Shown here piece by piece: positions 44,173 through 52,703 of a DNA stretch of 64,000 bases. Made by a program: the position numbers and the translations under genes. Position 1 is the stretch's first letter; each line of letters opens with the position of its first letter. The notes under the pieces are model-generated. The model searched no databases, was not told the origin of the DNA, and was given only the letters and a program-made list of their open reading frames with translations. This stretch comes from Palsa-295 sp963781105 (GTDB lineage Bacteria; Acidobacteriota; Terriglobia; Acidiferrales; UBA7541): the NCBI GenBank assembly GCA_963781105.1, contig CAWAED010000012.1:445130-509129 (forward strand). The letters run 5' to 3'.

Positions 44173-47100
44173 CTAGTTTATTCCTGAAGGCTCGTTGGCC
44201 TCCGCGACCGCAACACGTCGCCGATACATCAGCAGATATGCGGCGGGAACGACAAAGATGGTCAGAAGAATAGAGGAGATCAGTCCTCCGATAATCGCTC
44301 GAGCCAGTGGTGCGTAGGCTTCGCTGCCGGTCTCGATGTTGAATGCCATGGGCAACAATCCCACCACGGTTGCGAGCGATGTCATCAGAATGGGCCGCAG
44401 GCGGATGCGGCAAGCGTGGACCACAGCCTCTTTCAATCCGTGCCCTTCGCTACGTAGCACGTTCGCAAAGTCCACAATCAGAATGCTGTTTGAAACAACC
44501 ATCCCCTGCAGCATGACGATTCCCATGAGCGACTGAATGTTAAGCGTCGTACCGGTCAGAACCAGCGTCAGAATCACCCCAATCAGGCCGGTGGGAACAG
44601 CGAGCACAATCAGGAACGGATCCACGAAGGAGCTAAACTGAGCGACCAGGATCAGATAAACCAACAGAACTGCGAGCAGAAGGCCGAGGCCGAACCGCGT
44701 AAAGGAGGACTCCATTGTTACCACTAGACCTCGGATATTCACCCGGATATTCGGGGGCAACGGCGTTTCTGAGATAATTCTGGAGATTTGTTTTGCGGGG
44801 CGTCCAAGGTCTTCTCCTTTCGGCGCGACGTAGACGTCGATCGTGCGCTGCAATTGGTAGTGATCCACTTCGGTGGGGGTCAGGAACGGCGTGATGCTTG
44901 CAACCTCATTGAGGTAGGTAGGAGCCGCGCGGCCGGAAGCATGCAGAGGCATCGCCTTCAAGTCTTCGATTGATTTGATTTGGTTTTCCGGATACTGAAC
45001 ACTCACGAAATAGTTGTTGCCGTTCTTGGGATCAACCCAATAGCTAGGAGCAATCATCACATCCGAGGTCAGCGCTGTAATCACATTGCTGATTATTTCC
45101 TTAGGGTTCAGCCCAAGCTCGGAGGCTCGCACGCGATTGACGCTAATCTGAAGGGCCGGATAGTCCATGTCTTGCGGGACATAGACATCGGACACATCGG
45201 GCAGCGCTTTGATTTGCCGCGCTAGGTCCTGGGCAATACTGGCGCTCCTTCGAAGGTCCATTCCACTCACCTGCACGTCAATCGGTGCCGGCATCCCCTG
45301 GTTTAGGACCGAGTCCACAAGCCCGCCTGACTGAAAGTATGTGCGTAACTCAGGGAGCTCGGATGAAATCCGCTCTCGGACCTGATTCATATAGGTGAAA
45401 CTGCTGACCTTGTGATCCGCTTTCAGCCCCACTTGCACGAATGCGGTATGCATCGCAGAGTTGGGGGTAAACAACGCCGACAGGTCGGCCATCACACCGA
45501 TGTTGGAAACCACCGTGTCCAGATCCTCCGGCTTGACGACTTGATGCACGATCGCCTCTACCTGCGTGACATACTTCTCGGTTAGCTCGATTCGGGTTCC
45601 TGTGGGAGCTTTGACATCAATGACGAATTGGCCCGCGTCCGTTCGGGGAAAGAAAGAAACGCCAAGGAAAGGGAAAAGCGTGAAGCTCAACAGGAACATG
45701 CCAATGAAACCGATCACGACTTCCCGCGGGTGATCGAGAGTCTTTTCAACCCACGCTTGGTAGAAATCCAACATCTTCTCGAAGCGGGCGTTGAACCCGG
45801 CGTGAAACCTGGCTCCCCAGGACAGGCTGTCGAGTGCTGTACCGTGGGCATGAACAGGGTTGAGGACGTGCGCGCAGTACAATGGCACGACTGTCACGGC
45901 ACAGAAGTAAGAAGCGAAGAGCGCCAGCACTACGCCGAGAGCCAAAGCGGTAAACAAATACTTGCTTACTCCAAAGAGGAACGTCACCGGGAAAAATACA
46001 ACGACGGCAACCAGCATAATAGCCAGTACCGCGAGAGCCACCTCGTTTGCTCCGTGAATAGCGGCAACCTTCGGTTCTTCGCCAAGCTCGATGTGCCGGT
46101 AGACGTTCTCAAGAACCACGACGGAATCGTCAATTAGCCGGGAAAACGCAAGCGCCAGCCCACTCAATACCATGCTGTCGATGGAGCGTCCGGCCACATG
46201 GAGGATGAAAAACGCGATCATCACGGAAAGAGGGATCGACAAAAAGACTGCGGCTGTGGCCCGAAGACTCCCAAGGAAAATCAGGATCATGAGCCCCGTG
46301 AGAAGTATCCCGGCGCCGCCCTCGCGAAGCACCGTCGAGATTGCCTCCTTGACAAATACGGACTGGTCGAAAACGACGTGCGTCTTCAGTTGCGCTGGAA
46401 TATCGCGGAGCGTCCGGATCGCATCGCGGATTCCGCTCACGACAGCGATCGTATTCGTGTCTCCACCTTGTTTTTGAATCGGAACGTACACTGACTTCTG
46501 GCCATTTACACGAACGACGTTGTATTGCATATAGGAGCCGTCCACAGCGTGACCAACGTCGGCAACGAATACAGACTTCTGCCCTTCCGTCTTTAACGGA
46601 ACTTGGTTTAAGGCCGCCGCGTCCGGGATTTGCGCGTTCGTATAAATGTTGTCGTCGGTCGGTCCTAACCGAAGGTCGCCAGCGGGAAGGATCAAGTTGG
46701 AGTTGTTCGTAGCGCGAACTACATCCATAGGGCTCAAGTTGTGAGCCTGCAATGCTAGCGGATCAACGTAAACCATGATCTGCCGGTATTTGCCGCCGTA
46801 GGGTGGAGGAACGGTGGCACCAGGCACGTTCGCGATCTGGTTGCGAATCTGATACTGAAGATAATCGTGGAGCTGGGTTTCGTTCAGTCCCTGGCCCTCG
46901 ACTGTGAGCAGACAAACCGGGAGGTTCGACGCGTCGGTTTTCAATACGACAGGAGGGAGCGTTCCTTCGGGGAGCCGTCGCAAGTCGGCCATCGCGAGAT
47001 TGGAAATCTGGGTGACATCCGCGTTGGCGTTCGTGCCGGGCTGAAAGTAAATCTTAATCAGGCTAACGCCAGTCATCGAGCGTGATTCCATGTGATCAAT

Positions 47101-47322
47101 GCCGCTGCCCAGGGTGAAGAAACGCTCGAATGTGTCGGTGATGTCCGCTTCGATCTGCTCGGGCGGCATGCCATTATAAAATGTGGCTACCAGCACGACG
47201 GGAATGTTGATCGGCGGGAACATGTCCACGGGCATCTGCACGAGACTCGTGAGTCCCAGCACACAAACGAAGAGGCATATGACGATGATGAAAAATGGAT
47301 GCCGCAGCGAGAACGAAGGCAT
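44173..47322 (-). CDS. RND efflux permease 1
   Basis: 1049 residues with the full RND plan: helix 1 (FIIVICLFVCVLGLTSLVQ), first periplasmic region, helices 2-6 with the proton-relay pair D398-D399 (R-L-I-D-D-S-V-V-V-L-E-N), a second region and helices 8-12. GMVVSNSILIVDFAN marks helix 10. It drives drug, lipid or organic-compound export with protons. It sits between the adaptor gene (9 bp away) and its close paralogue, giving the order adaptor-permease-permease-duct also seen for pumps with two different permease chains (MdtABC type). Confidence 0.93.
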   Translation of the reverse strand: MPSFSLRHPFFIIVICLFVCVLGLTSLVQMPVDMFPPINIPVVLVATFYNGMPPEQIEADITDTFERFFTLGSGIDHMESRSMTGVSLIKIYFQPGTNANADVTQISNLAMADLRRLPEGTLPPVVLKTDASNLPVCLLTVEGQGLNETQLHDYLQYQIRNQIANVPGATVPPPYGGKYRQIMVYVDPLALQAHNLSPMDVVRATNNSNLILPAGDLRLGPTDDNIYTNAQIPDAAALNQVPLKTEGQKSVFVADVGHAVDGSYMQYNVVRVNGQKSVYVPIQKQGGDTNTIAVVSGIRDAIRTLRDIPAQLKTHVVFDQSVFVKEAISTVLREGGAGILLTGLMILIFLGSLRATAAVFLSIPLSVMIAFFILHVAGRSIDSMVLSGLALAFSRLIDDSVVVLENVYRHIELGEEPKVAAIHGANEVALAVLAIMLVAVVVFFPVTFLFGVSKYLFTALALGVVLALFASYFCAVTVVPLYCAHVLNPVHAHGTALDSLSWGARFHAGFNARFEKMLDFYQAWVEKTLDHPREVVIGFIGMFLLSFTLFPFLGVSFFPRTDAGQFVIDVKAPTGTRIELTEKYVTQVEAIVHQVVKPEDLDTVVSNIGVMADLSALFTPNSAMHTAFVQVGLKADHKVSSFTYMNQVRERISSELPELRTYFQSGGLVDSVLNQGMPAPIDVQVSGMDLRRSASIAQDLARQIKALPDVSDVYVPQDMDYPALQISVNRVRASELGLNPKEIISNVITALTSDVMIAPSYWVDPKNGNNYFVSVQYPENQIKSIEDLKAMPLHASGRAAPTYLNEVASITPFLTPTEVDHYQLQRTIDVYVAPKGEDLGRPAKQISRIISETPLPPNIRVNIRGLVVTMESSFTRFGLGLLLAVLLVYLILVAQFSSFVDPFLIVLAVPTGLIGVILTLVLTGTTLNIQSLMGIVMLQGMVVSNSILIVDFANVLRSEGHGLKEAVVHACRIRLRPILMTSLATVVGLLPMAFNIETGSEAYAPLARAIIGGLISSILLTIFVVPAAYLLMYRRRVAVAEANEPSGIN

Positions 47323-47331
47323 GGAACCTCG

Positions 47332-48555
47332 CTAGTCCAATCCCGAGGGCGTCACGATTTGCGGCACGACCAGTTGGCCTGGTTTGTATTGCGACTGCTC
47401 GCCATACAAAACCAATTCGCCTTCTTTTAGTCCGGACACGATCTCTGCGTCCGTGGCCGTTTGAAGACCGAGACTCACATCGCGTTTTTCGATTCTGTTC
47501 TCGCGATTCACGACGAGCACAGCACCGTGACCCTCTCCAGAAGCTTGCACCGCCTGAGTCGGTACGGTTAGAACGTCTAGAGCAGTGTGCAGCGGAATTT
47601 TCACCGACGCGTACATCCCGGGGACCAACTCATAGTTTGCATTGGGCACATTCACTTCGGTGTGCATCGTGCGGGTGGCGGGATCGATTTGGTCCGAATA
47701 GCGGATGATCTTGCCGGTGAAAGTTTTGTTCAGTGCCGACACGTCCACTTCCAGCGTCTGGCCGTCATGAATATCCGGAACGGCCCTTTCAGGGACCGGA
47801 ATCACCAAGCGCAGAAGATCATTTTGCGAAAGGTGGCACAGCGCGGAATCGCCTTTATTCGAGGAGGTTCCGGCAGGCAGCAGCGCGCCGGTGTATGCGT
47901 AAATTTGCGTCACCACCGCGTCGAAAGGCGCCGTCATGCGCGCATATGAAAACAGCGCCTGATCTTTCGCCAGCGAAGCTTTGGAAGAAAGCAGCGCCTG
48001 CTCGTCGGCCGCTAGAGCGTCCTTCGCGGACGAAACGCCGGCGTTCGCCTCGAGGTCCTTGCCTTGCGCCACGTCTATTTCCTGCTGCGCGACAAGCTCG
48101 GGCCGCGATTTCTGCACGTCGGCCAGGCGCGTGTAGGTGATATGCGCGACGCTGTAGGCGGATTCGGCGCGGCTTTGCTCCTCGTGCGCCCGCGCCACGT
48201 CCTGCTCGCTGCGGCGAACGGAGGCCTCATCTTGCTGGAGCTGCTGTTGCAGTTCGGGAATTTCTAGCACGGCGAGAAGCTCGCCCTGTTTTACGTGCGT
48301 GCCCCAATCCACGTAGAGTTTCTGGATGTAACCGGAAACCTTGGCGTAGACATCCACTTCTTGATATGGGAGGAATTCCGAGGCGATCTCCAGAATATTG
48401 GAGAGATTGTGACGCTCCACCTTCACGACGGCTACATGCGGCGCATTGCCGACGTCCTCTGCCGCGGTATCGTGTGAGCTGCCACAGCCGGAGAAAAACG
48501 CTGCGAGAAGAACGAATGCAAAAAATGAAAGTAACGTGGCTGGTTTGCTGATCAC
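47332..48555 (-). CDS. RND efflux periplasmic adaptor (membrane fusion protein)
   Basis: 407 residues. The N-terminus has a lipobox (AAFFSGC), so it is anchored in the inner membrane. The lipoyl half-motif VSGYIQKLYVDWGTHVKQGELLAVLE is followed by a long hairpin (QQLQQDEASVRRSEQDVARA) and a second lipoyl half (SYARMTAPFDAVVTQI), then beta-barrel and proximal domains. It bridges the RND permease and TolC. The start is GTG at 48555, overlapping the TGA of the RraA-like gene (GTGA), with an AGGAG site nine bases upstream. Confidence 0.92.
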   Translation of the reverse strand: MISKPATLLSFFAFVLLAAFFSGCGSSHDTAAEDVGNAPHVAVVKVERHNLSNILEIASEFLPYQEVDVYAKVSGYIQKLYVDWGTHVKQGELLAVLEIPELQQQLQQDEASVRRSEQDVARAHEEQSRAESAYSVAHITYTRLADVQKSRPELVAQQEIDVAQGKDLEANAGVSSAKDALAADEQALLSSKASLAKDQALFSYARMTAPFDAVVTQIYAYTGALLPAGTSSNKGDSALCHLSQNDLLRLVIPVPERAVPDIHDGQTLEVDVSALNKTFTGKIIRYSDQIDPATRTMHTEVNVPNANYELVPGMYASVKIPLHTALDVLTVPTQAVQASGEGHGAVLVVNRENRIEKRDVSLGLQTATDAEIVSGLKEGELVLYGEQSQYKPGQLVVPQIVTPSGLD

Positions 48556-49250
48556 GATTTCAACTCCTGAATTTTGCGGCGAAGGTTGGGCAGTGAGAAA
48601 GCATCCGACTTGCAGTACGAAATCAAATTTTGGCGGCGCTCCAGGATCTTGAGCGCACGGGCCGGAACATCTTGCGCGATTTCGAGCGGCACGGTTTGCA
48701 CTCCGTGCAGATCTCCGTGAATCAAGTCGCCGGGACGAACGGCTAGGCCCGCAATTTCGACAGTGCGGCCGAAGTCAAACACATGAGAATAGGCGTGAGA
48801 AAGAGACACATTCCCAGCGAACATCTGAAAGTTGATCCGATTGACTTGCGGAAGATCGCGGACGGCGCCGTTGGTCACCAGTCCGACGCAGCCGAGGGCG
48901 CGCAAGATATTGGCGTGCACTTCGCCGATGAAGGCGCCGAGGCCTGGTTCCTTATCCATGTCTTCAATCACCACCACTCGCGGCGCTGGAGTCGTAAGCA
49001 AAGAATCCCACCAATCGCGGTGGTCGTAAAAGCTGTGGCCCTCCATGGGCGGGTCCGAAGTGCGGATGCGCGCGGTGACGGCATAACCGACGATGGGCGG
49101 CAGATCGTCGAATATGCAACGCAAGCGGGAATCCGTGAAGCCCTTGTTGCGAAGGCGAACTCCAAACGGCTCGATGGCGCTGGCCACAACGCACCCGCTC
49201 AGCGTGCGCAATTGCTCGAGGCACGCGGGCGGCAATGGTTCCGAATTCAT
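48552..49250 (-). CDS. RraA-like protein
   Basis: About 232 residues of the RraA / 4-hydroxy-4-methyl-2-oxoglutarate aldolase fold: TARIRTSDPPMEGHSFYDH, LGAFIGEVHANILRALGCVGLVTNGAVRD and RPGDLIHGDLHGVQTVPLEIA, with the G-x2-R-D type active-site segment (GAVRDLPQV). Family members are class II aldolases or oxaloacetate decarboxylases, and some are RNase E inhibitors. The start at 49250 has a CAGGAG site seven bases upstream. It is the first gene of the efflux operon and overlaps the adaptor gene by four bases, an unusual partner for a pump. Confidence 0.85.
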   Translation of the reverse strand: MNSEPLPPACLEQLRTLSGCVVASAIEPFGVRLRNKGFTDSRLRCIFDDLPPIVGYAVTARIRTSDPPMEGHSFYDHRDWWDSLLTTPAPRVVVIEDMDKEPGLGAFIGEVHANILRALGCVGLVTNGAVRDLPQVNRINFQMFAGNVSLSHAYSHVFDFGRTVEIAGLAVRPGDLIHGDLHGVQTVPLEIAQDVPARALKILERRQNLISYCKSDAFSLPNLRRKIQELKS

Positions 49251-49351
49251 AGAGGCTCCTGTCCTCGGGATCGTATCCGCCGATAAAACCAAAAAGGCTG
49301 CGGTTAAATCAAGCGGTTAGGGCGGTCAGTCTTGCAAACGAACGCGATTCG

Positions 49352-49717
49352 TTAGGAGAGTACAACCGGAGGGGACCGATGCTGCAAGGAAACAGTGACT
49401 CCAATGGACGGAAGCGGAGGAGTCTCTGCCCGCACCACGCGAGCGACGCGAAGTCGGGGTAGCGGCAAAGCGAATCCTTCCAGGTGACGCAGCAAGGGCG
49501 CCCGATCGACAACAGCCGGTACCGCTGCCACTTTCATTTTGCTGGAAATGTTGATGTAGTGCGCCGGGTCGGATTTCGAATAGTACTGGCTGTTTTTCGC
49601 GAGCGTGGCAAATCCCGCGATGGCGACGAGCAAAAGCAGGACACCAACGCGGAGGCAAAACCGCCGGTTGGATGCGATTTCGCCGAGGAAACCTGTTTGC
49701 TGTTGCTCAATATTCAT
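49352..49717 (-). CDS. Single-pass membrane protein of unknown function
   Basis: About 121 residues. One membrane helix (VGVLLLLVAIAGFATLA) is followed by KNSQYYSKSDPAHYINISSKMKV, a segment I recognise from short acidobacterial proteins, and then a Pro/Arg-rich tail (LRHLEGFALPLPRLRVARVV). The frame remains open upstream to 49990, overlapping the next gene's start, but the ATG at 49717 gives the normal organisation. Function is unknown. It stands just upstream of the efflux operon on the same strand. Confidence 0.6.
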   Translation of the reverse strand: MNIEQQQTGFLGEIASNRRFCLRVGVLLLLVAIAGFATLAKNSQYYSKSDPAHYINISSKMKVAAVPAVVDRAPLLRHLEGFALPLPRLRVARVVRAETPPLPSIGVTVSLQHRSPPVVLS

Positions 49718-49976
49718 GCGCGGATACAGACAACCGTGAGCTTCCGAGAGACGCCGCTTTCCGCAGCGGGCTGCTTTTACTGACTCCTTCATCTTACGGT
49801 TATTAGGATTCAGAAAGCAAGAATCGGGATGTAAGCGTGTGTGCAGGCTGCGAACATACGTCCGTTTCTGTGCATCTAAGTACACGCAAATGGACAGCAT
49901 TCTTTGCAGTGCGGTAAGCTGTAATTCCTCAGCGTCACGGAACGCGATTCTGTCACTTCGGTAGCGAGGTGTTCGG

Positions 49977-50462
49977 ATGGCGACAATCACTCAATTAAAC
50001 GTGAACGGGACGAGGCCAAGTGTCAGCGCCGAGTCGCAGGAAAGTTTGCTGATCGTTTTGCGCGATCATCTAGGTCTCACGGGCAGCAAGTACGGTTGCG
50101 GCGAAGGCCAATGCGGCGCTTGCACCGTGCTGATCGAAGGCGCGGCGCGGCGATCCTGTATCACGCGCGTTGGCACCGTCGCCGATAAGCGAATTACTAC
50201 AATCGAGGGGCTCGCAACCGGAGACCGGTTGCATCCGCTGCAGCAAGCGTTTCTGGACGAGGGCGCGATGCAGTGCGCGTATTGCACCTCCGGAATGATC
50301 ATGTCCGCTGCTTCGCTGCTGAATGGAAATGCGAATCCTTCCGTGAACGACATTTTGGATTCCATGGAAGGCAACGTGTGCCGCTGCGGCACGCAGCCGC
50401 GCATCGTGGCCGCGATTCAGAAGGCAGCCCAGATGCAAAAGGGGCGGGCCAATGACCGATAA
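49977..50462 (+). CDS. [2Fe-2S] subunit of a molybdenum hydroxylase (IorA/XdhC-type small subunit)
   Basis: 161 residues. The plant-type cluster ligands lie in KYGCGEGQCGACTV and the second cluster ligands in MQCAYCTSGM and NVCRCGTQPRI, as in isoquinoline 1-oxidoreductase alpha and aldehyde oxidase small subunits. It passes electrons from the molybdenum site to an outside acceptor. The stop lies 11 bp inside the next gene, so the two subunits are coupled. No FAD subunit is encoded nearby, consistent with the cytochrome-linked IorAB type. Confidence 0.92.
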   Translation: MATITQLNVNGTRPSVSAESQESLLIVLRDHLGLTGSKYGCGEGQCGACTVLIEGAARRSCITRVGTVADKRITTIEGLATGDRLHPLQQAFLDEGAMQCAYCTSGMIMSAASLLNGNANPSVNDILDSMEGNVCRCGTQPRIVAAIQKAAQMQKGRANDR

Positions 50463-52614
50463 AACACATTTCGATTTCCCGATCGAACGGGAACGATACG
50501 AGCTGCAAGAAGCCCCGCCTTATCGCTTCGAAACTGACCGCCGTGAATTTTTCAAGTATCTTGGCGCGGGCGTTTTGATTGTCTGCGCGGCGAAAGCTAC
50601 GCGCGCGAAGCAGGAATCGGGCGGCGGGCGGCAGCATTCCGGCGAAGCGTTGCCTCAGGAAATCTCGGCGTGGCTGCACGTCGGAGACGATGGCGGTGTG
50701 ACCGTCTTCACCGGCAAAGTGGAGGTCGGGCAAAACATTCGTACTTCATTGAGCCAAGCGGTGGCCGAGGAGCTTCACGTCGGCATCAGCAAGATTCAAA
50801 TGGTGATGGGCGATACGCAATTGACGCCGTACGACCGCGGGACGTTCGGCAGCCTTTCTACGCCGGTGATGAATCTGCAGCTGCGTCGCGCCGCTTCGGC
50901 CGCGCGTGACGTTTTGATCAATCTCGCGGCAACGAAATGGCAAGTGGAGAGCACCCGCTTGGTCGCCGCCGATGGCCGCATCACGGACACAACGACGAAA
51001 AAGTCCGTGGAATATGCCGCGCTGGTGAAAGGTCAGCAACTGACGGAATCATTGCCGGCCGTAGATCCGCTGGCACCCGCCAGCGAGTGGACTGTAGCCG
51101 GCCGGCCGTTGCCCAAAGTGGATGGCCGCGATTTCGTCACCGGAAAGCATCAATATCCGAGTGATCAGAAACTTCCGGACATGCTTTACGGCAAAATCGT
51201 GCGGCCTGACGCGTTCGGAGCGACGCTGGTTTCCGTGGACACGCGTGCGGCGGAACAAATTCCGAGCGTCACGGTTGTCCATGACGGAAATTTTGTGGGC
51301 GTGGCAGCGCCGAGCGAATCTGCGGCGCGAGCCGCCGCAACCGCGATACACGCCGAGTGGAAGTCCGATCCGCAACCTTCGAGCAAGGAACTATTTGAGT
51401 ATCTGAAGAAAAATGTGTTGCCGCGCGACCCGGATGATACACCGCCGCAGGTCGTCGGTTCCGTAGAGACGGCGCTCGCATCGGCGGATCACCGTCTGCA
51501 GCAAACCTACACCGTCGCTTACATCGCGCATGCGCCGCTCGAGCCTCGCGCGGCGCTGGCGCAGTGGAATGGCGATCGCTTGACGGTGTGGACCGGAACG
51601 CAACGTCCCTTCGGAGTGCGCAGCGAACTGGCCAGCACTTTTCACATCCCCGAAGATCACGTGCGCGTGTTGATGCCGGACATGGGCTCGGGTTACGGAG
51701 GGAAACACACTGGGGAGACGGCCATTGAAGCGGCGCGCCTGGCGCGCGCGGCGAAGCGGCCCGTGAGATTGAATTGGACTCGCGAGGAAGAATTTTCCTG
51801 GGCTTACTTTCGTCCTGCGGGAGTGATTGAAATCACGAGCGGCATGCGCAAGGACGGCGCGGTGACCGCGTGGGAATTTCACAATTACAATTCCGGAGAA
51901 GCGGGGATTCGCACGTACTACGACATACCCAACCAGAAAATCGAATTTCATCCGACGAAATCTCCTTTGCGGCAAGGCTCGTATCGCGGGCTTGCAGCTA
52001 CCGCGAATCATTTCGCGCGCGAGACGCACATGGACGAACTCGCTTATTTGGCGGGACTGGACCCGCTGGAATTTCGGCTGCGAAATTTGAAAGACGAGCG
52101 GCTGAAAGCGGTGTTTACGGCTGCGGCGCAGAAATTCAACTGGGGTCGCGCAAAAAGCGGCGCGGGGCAAGGATTCGGAATTGCGGGCGGCTGCGACAAG
52201 GGCGGGTATTTCGCCACATGTGCGCAAGTTTCCGCGGACCGGCAATCGGGCGACGTGAAAGTTGTGCGCGTGGTTGCTGCGTTCGAATGCGGAGCGATTG
52301 TCAATCCCGACGGACTGCGTAATCAGGTCGTGGGAGCGAACATCATGGGCCTGGGCGGGGCGCTCTTTGAAGCGATCGAACTCGAAAATGGCCGGATCCT
52401 GAACGGCCGGTTCTCGAAGTACCGCTTGCCGCGATTCAGCGATGTTCCCGAAATTGAAGTGGTTTTACTCGATCGCAAGGACCTTCCTTCGGCTGGCGCC
52501 GGAGAATCGCCGATCGAGGGAATCGCGCCCGCAATTGGCAACGCGATCTTCGACGCGAGCGGCGTGCGCTTGCGTTCCATGCCGCTTGTGCCCGACGGCC
52601 TGAAGTCGACTTAG
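50452..52614 (+). CDS. Molybdopterin-binding subunit of a molybdenum hydroxylase (IorB-like), Tat-exported
   Basis: 720 residues. A twin-arginine signal lies at residues 30-44 (DRREFFKYLGAGVLIVCAA), so the complex would be exported folded with its small subunit. Cofactor-site sequences include MPDMGSGYGGKHTGE, the GSYRGLAATANHFA loop and the C-terminal GAGESPIEGIAPA with the catalytic-type glutamate. These place it with isoquinoline 1-oxidoreductase beta/aldehyde dehydrogenase-type enzymes that hydroxylate N-heterocycles or aldehydes using water. The actual substrate is unknown. Cofactor maturation genes are not in the window. Confidence 0.9.
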   Translation: MTDKTHFDFPIERERYELQEAPPYRFETDRREFFKYLGAGVLIVCAAKATRAKQESGGGRQHSGEALPQEISAWLHVGDDGGVTVFTGKVEVGQNIRTSLSQAVAEELHVGISKIQMVMGDTQLTPYDRGTFGSLSTPVMNLQLRRAASAARDVLINLAATKWQVESTRLVAADGRITDTTTKKSVEYAALVKGQQLTESLPAVDPLAPASEWTVAGRPLPKVDGRDFVTGKHQYPSDQKLPDMLYGKIVRPDAFGATLVSVDTRAAEQIPSVTVVHDGNFVGVAAPSESAARAAATAIHAEWKSDPQPSSKELFEYLKKNVLPRDPDDTPPQVVGSVETALASADHRLQQTYTVAYIAHAPLEPRAALAQWNGDRLTVWTGTQRPFGVRSELASTFHIPEDHVRVLMPDMGSGYGGKHTGETAIEAARLARAAKRPVRLNWTREEEFSWAYFRPAGVIEITSGMRKDGAVTAWEFHNYNSGEAGIRTYYDIPNQKIEFHPTKSPLRQGSYRGLAATANHFARETHMDELAYLAGLDPLEFRLRNLKDERLKAVFTAAAQKFNWGRAKSGAGQGFGIAGGCDKGGYFATCAQVSADRQSGDVKVVRVVAAFECGAIVNPDGLRNQVVGANIMGLGGALFEAIELENGRILNGRFSKYRLPRFSDVPEIEVVLLDRKDLPSAGAGESPIEGIAPAIGNAIFDASGVRLRSMPLVPDGLKST

Positions 52615-52703
52615 CGCGGGCGCAGCGCAGTCGGCCGAACACCACTCAGCCCGGCGGACCCCAAAGAGAATCTCCATCGTCAATTGGTCGAGCCGCTCGT
52701 ACG

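Noticed and set aside
41009..44413. Extended N-terminus of RND permease 2 (83 codons before 44164)
   Set aside because: The extension lies inside the upstream permease gene, and the true N-terminus MPSFSLRHP matches the paralogue exactly.
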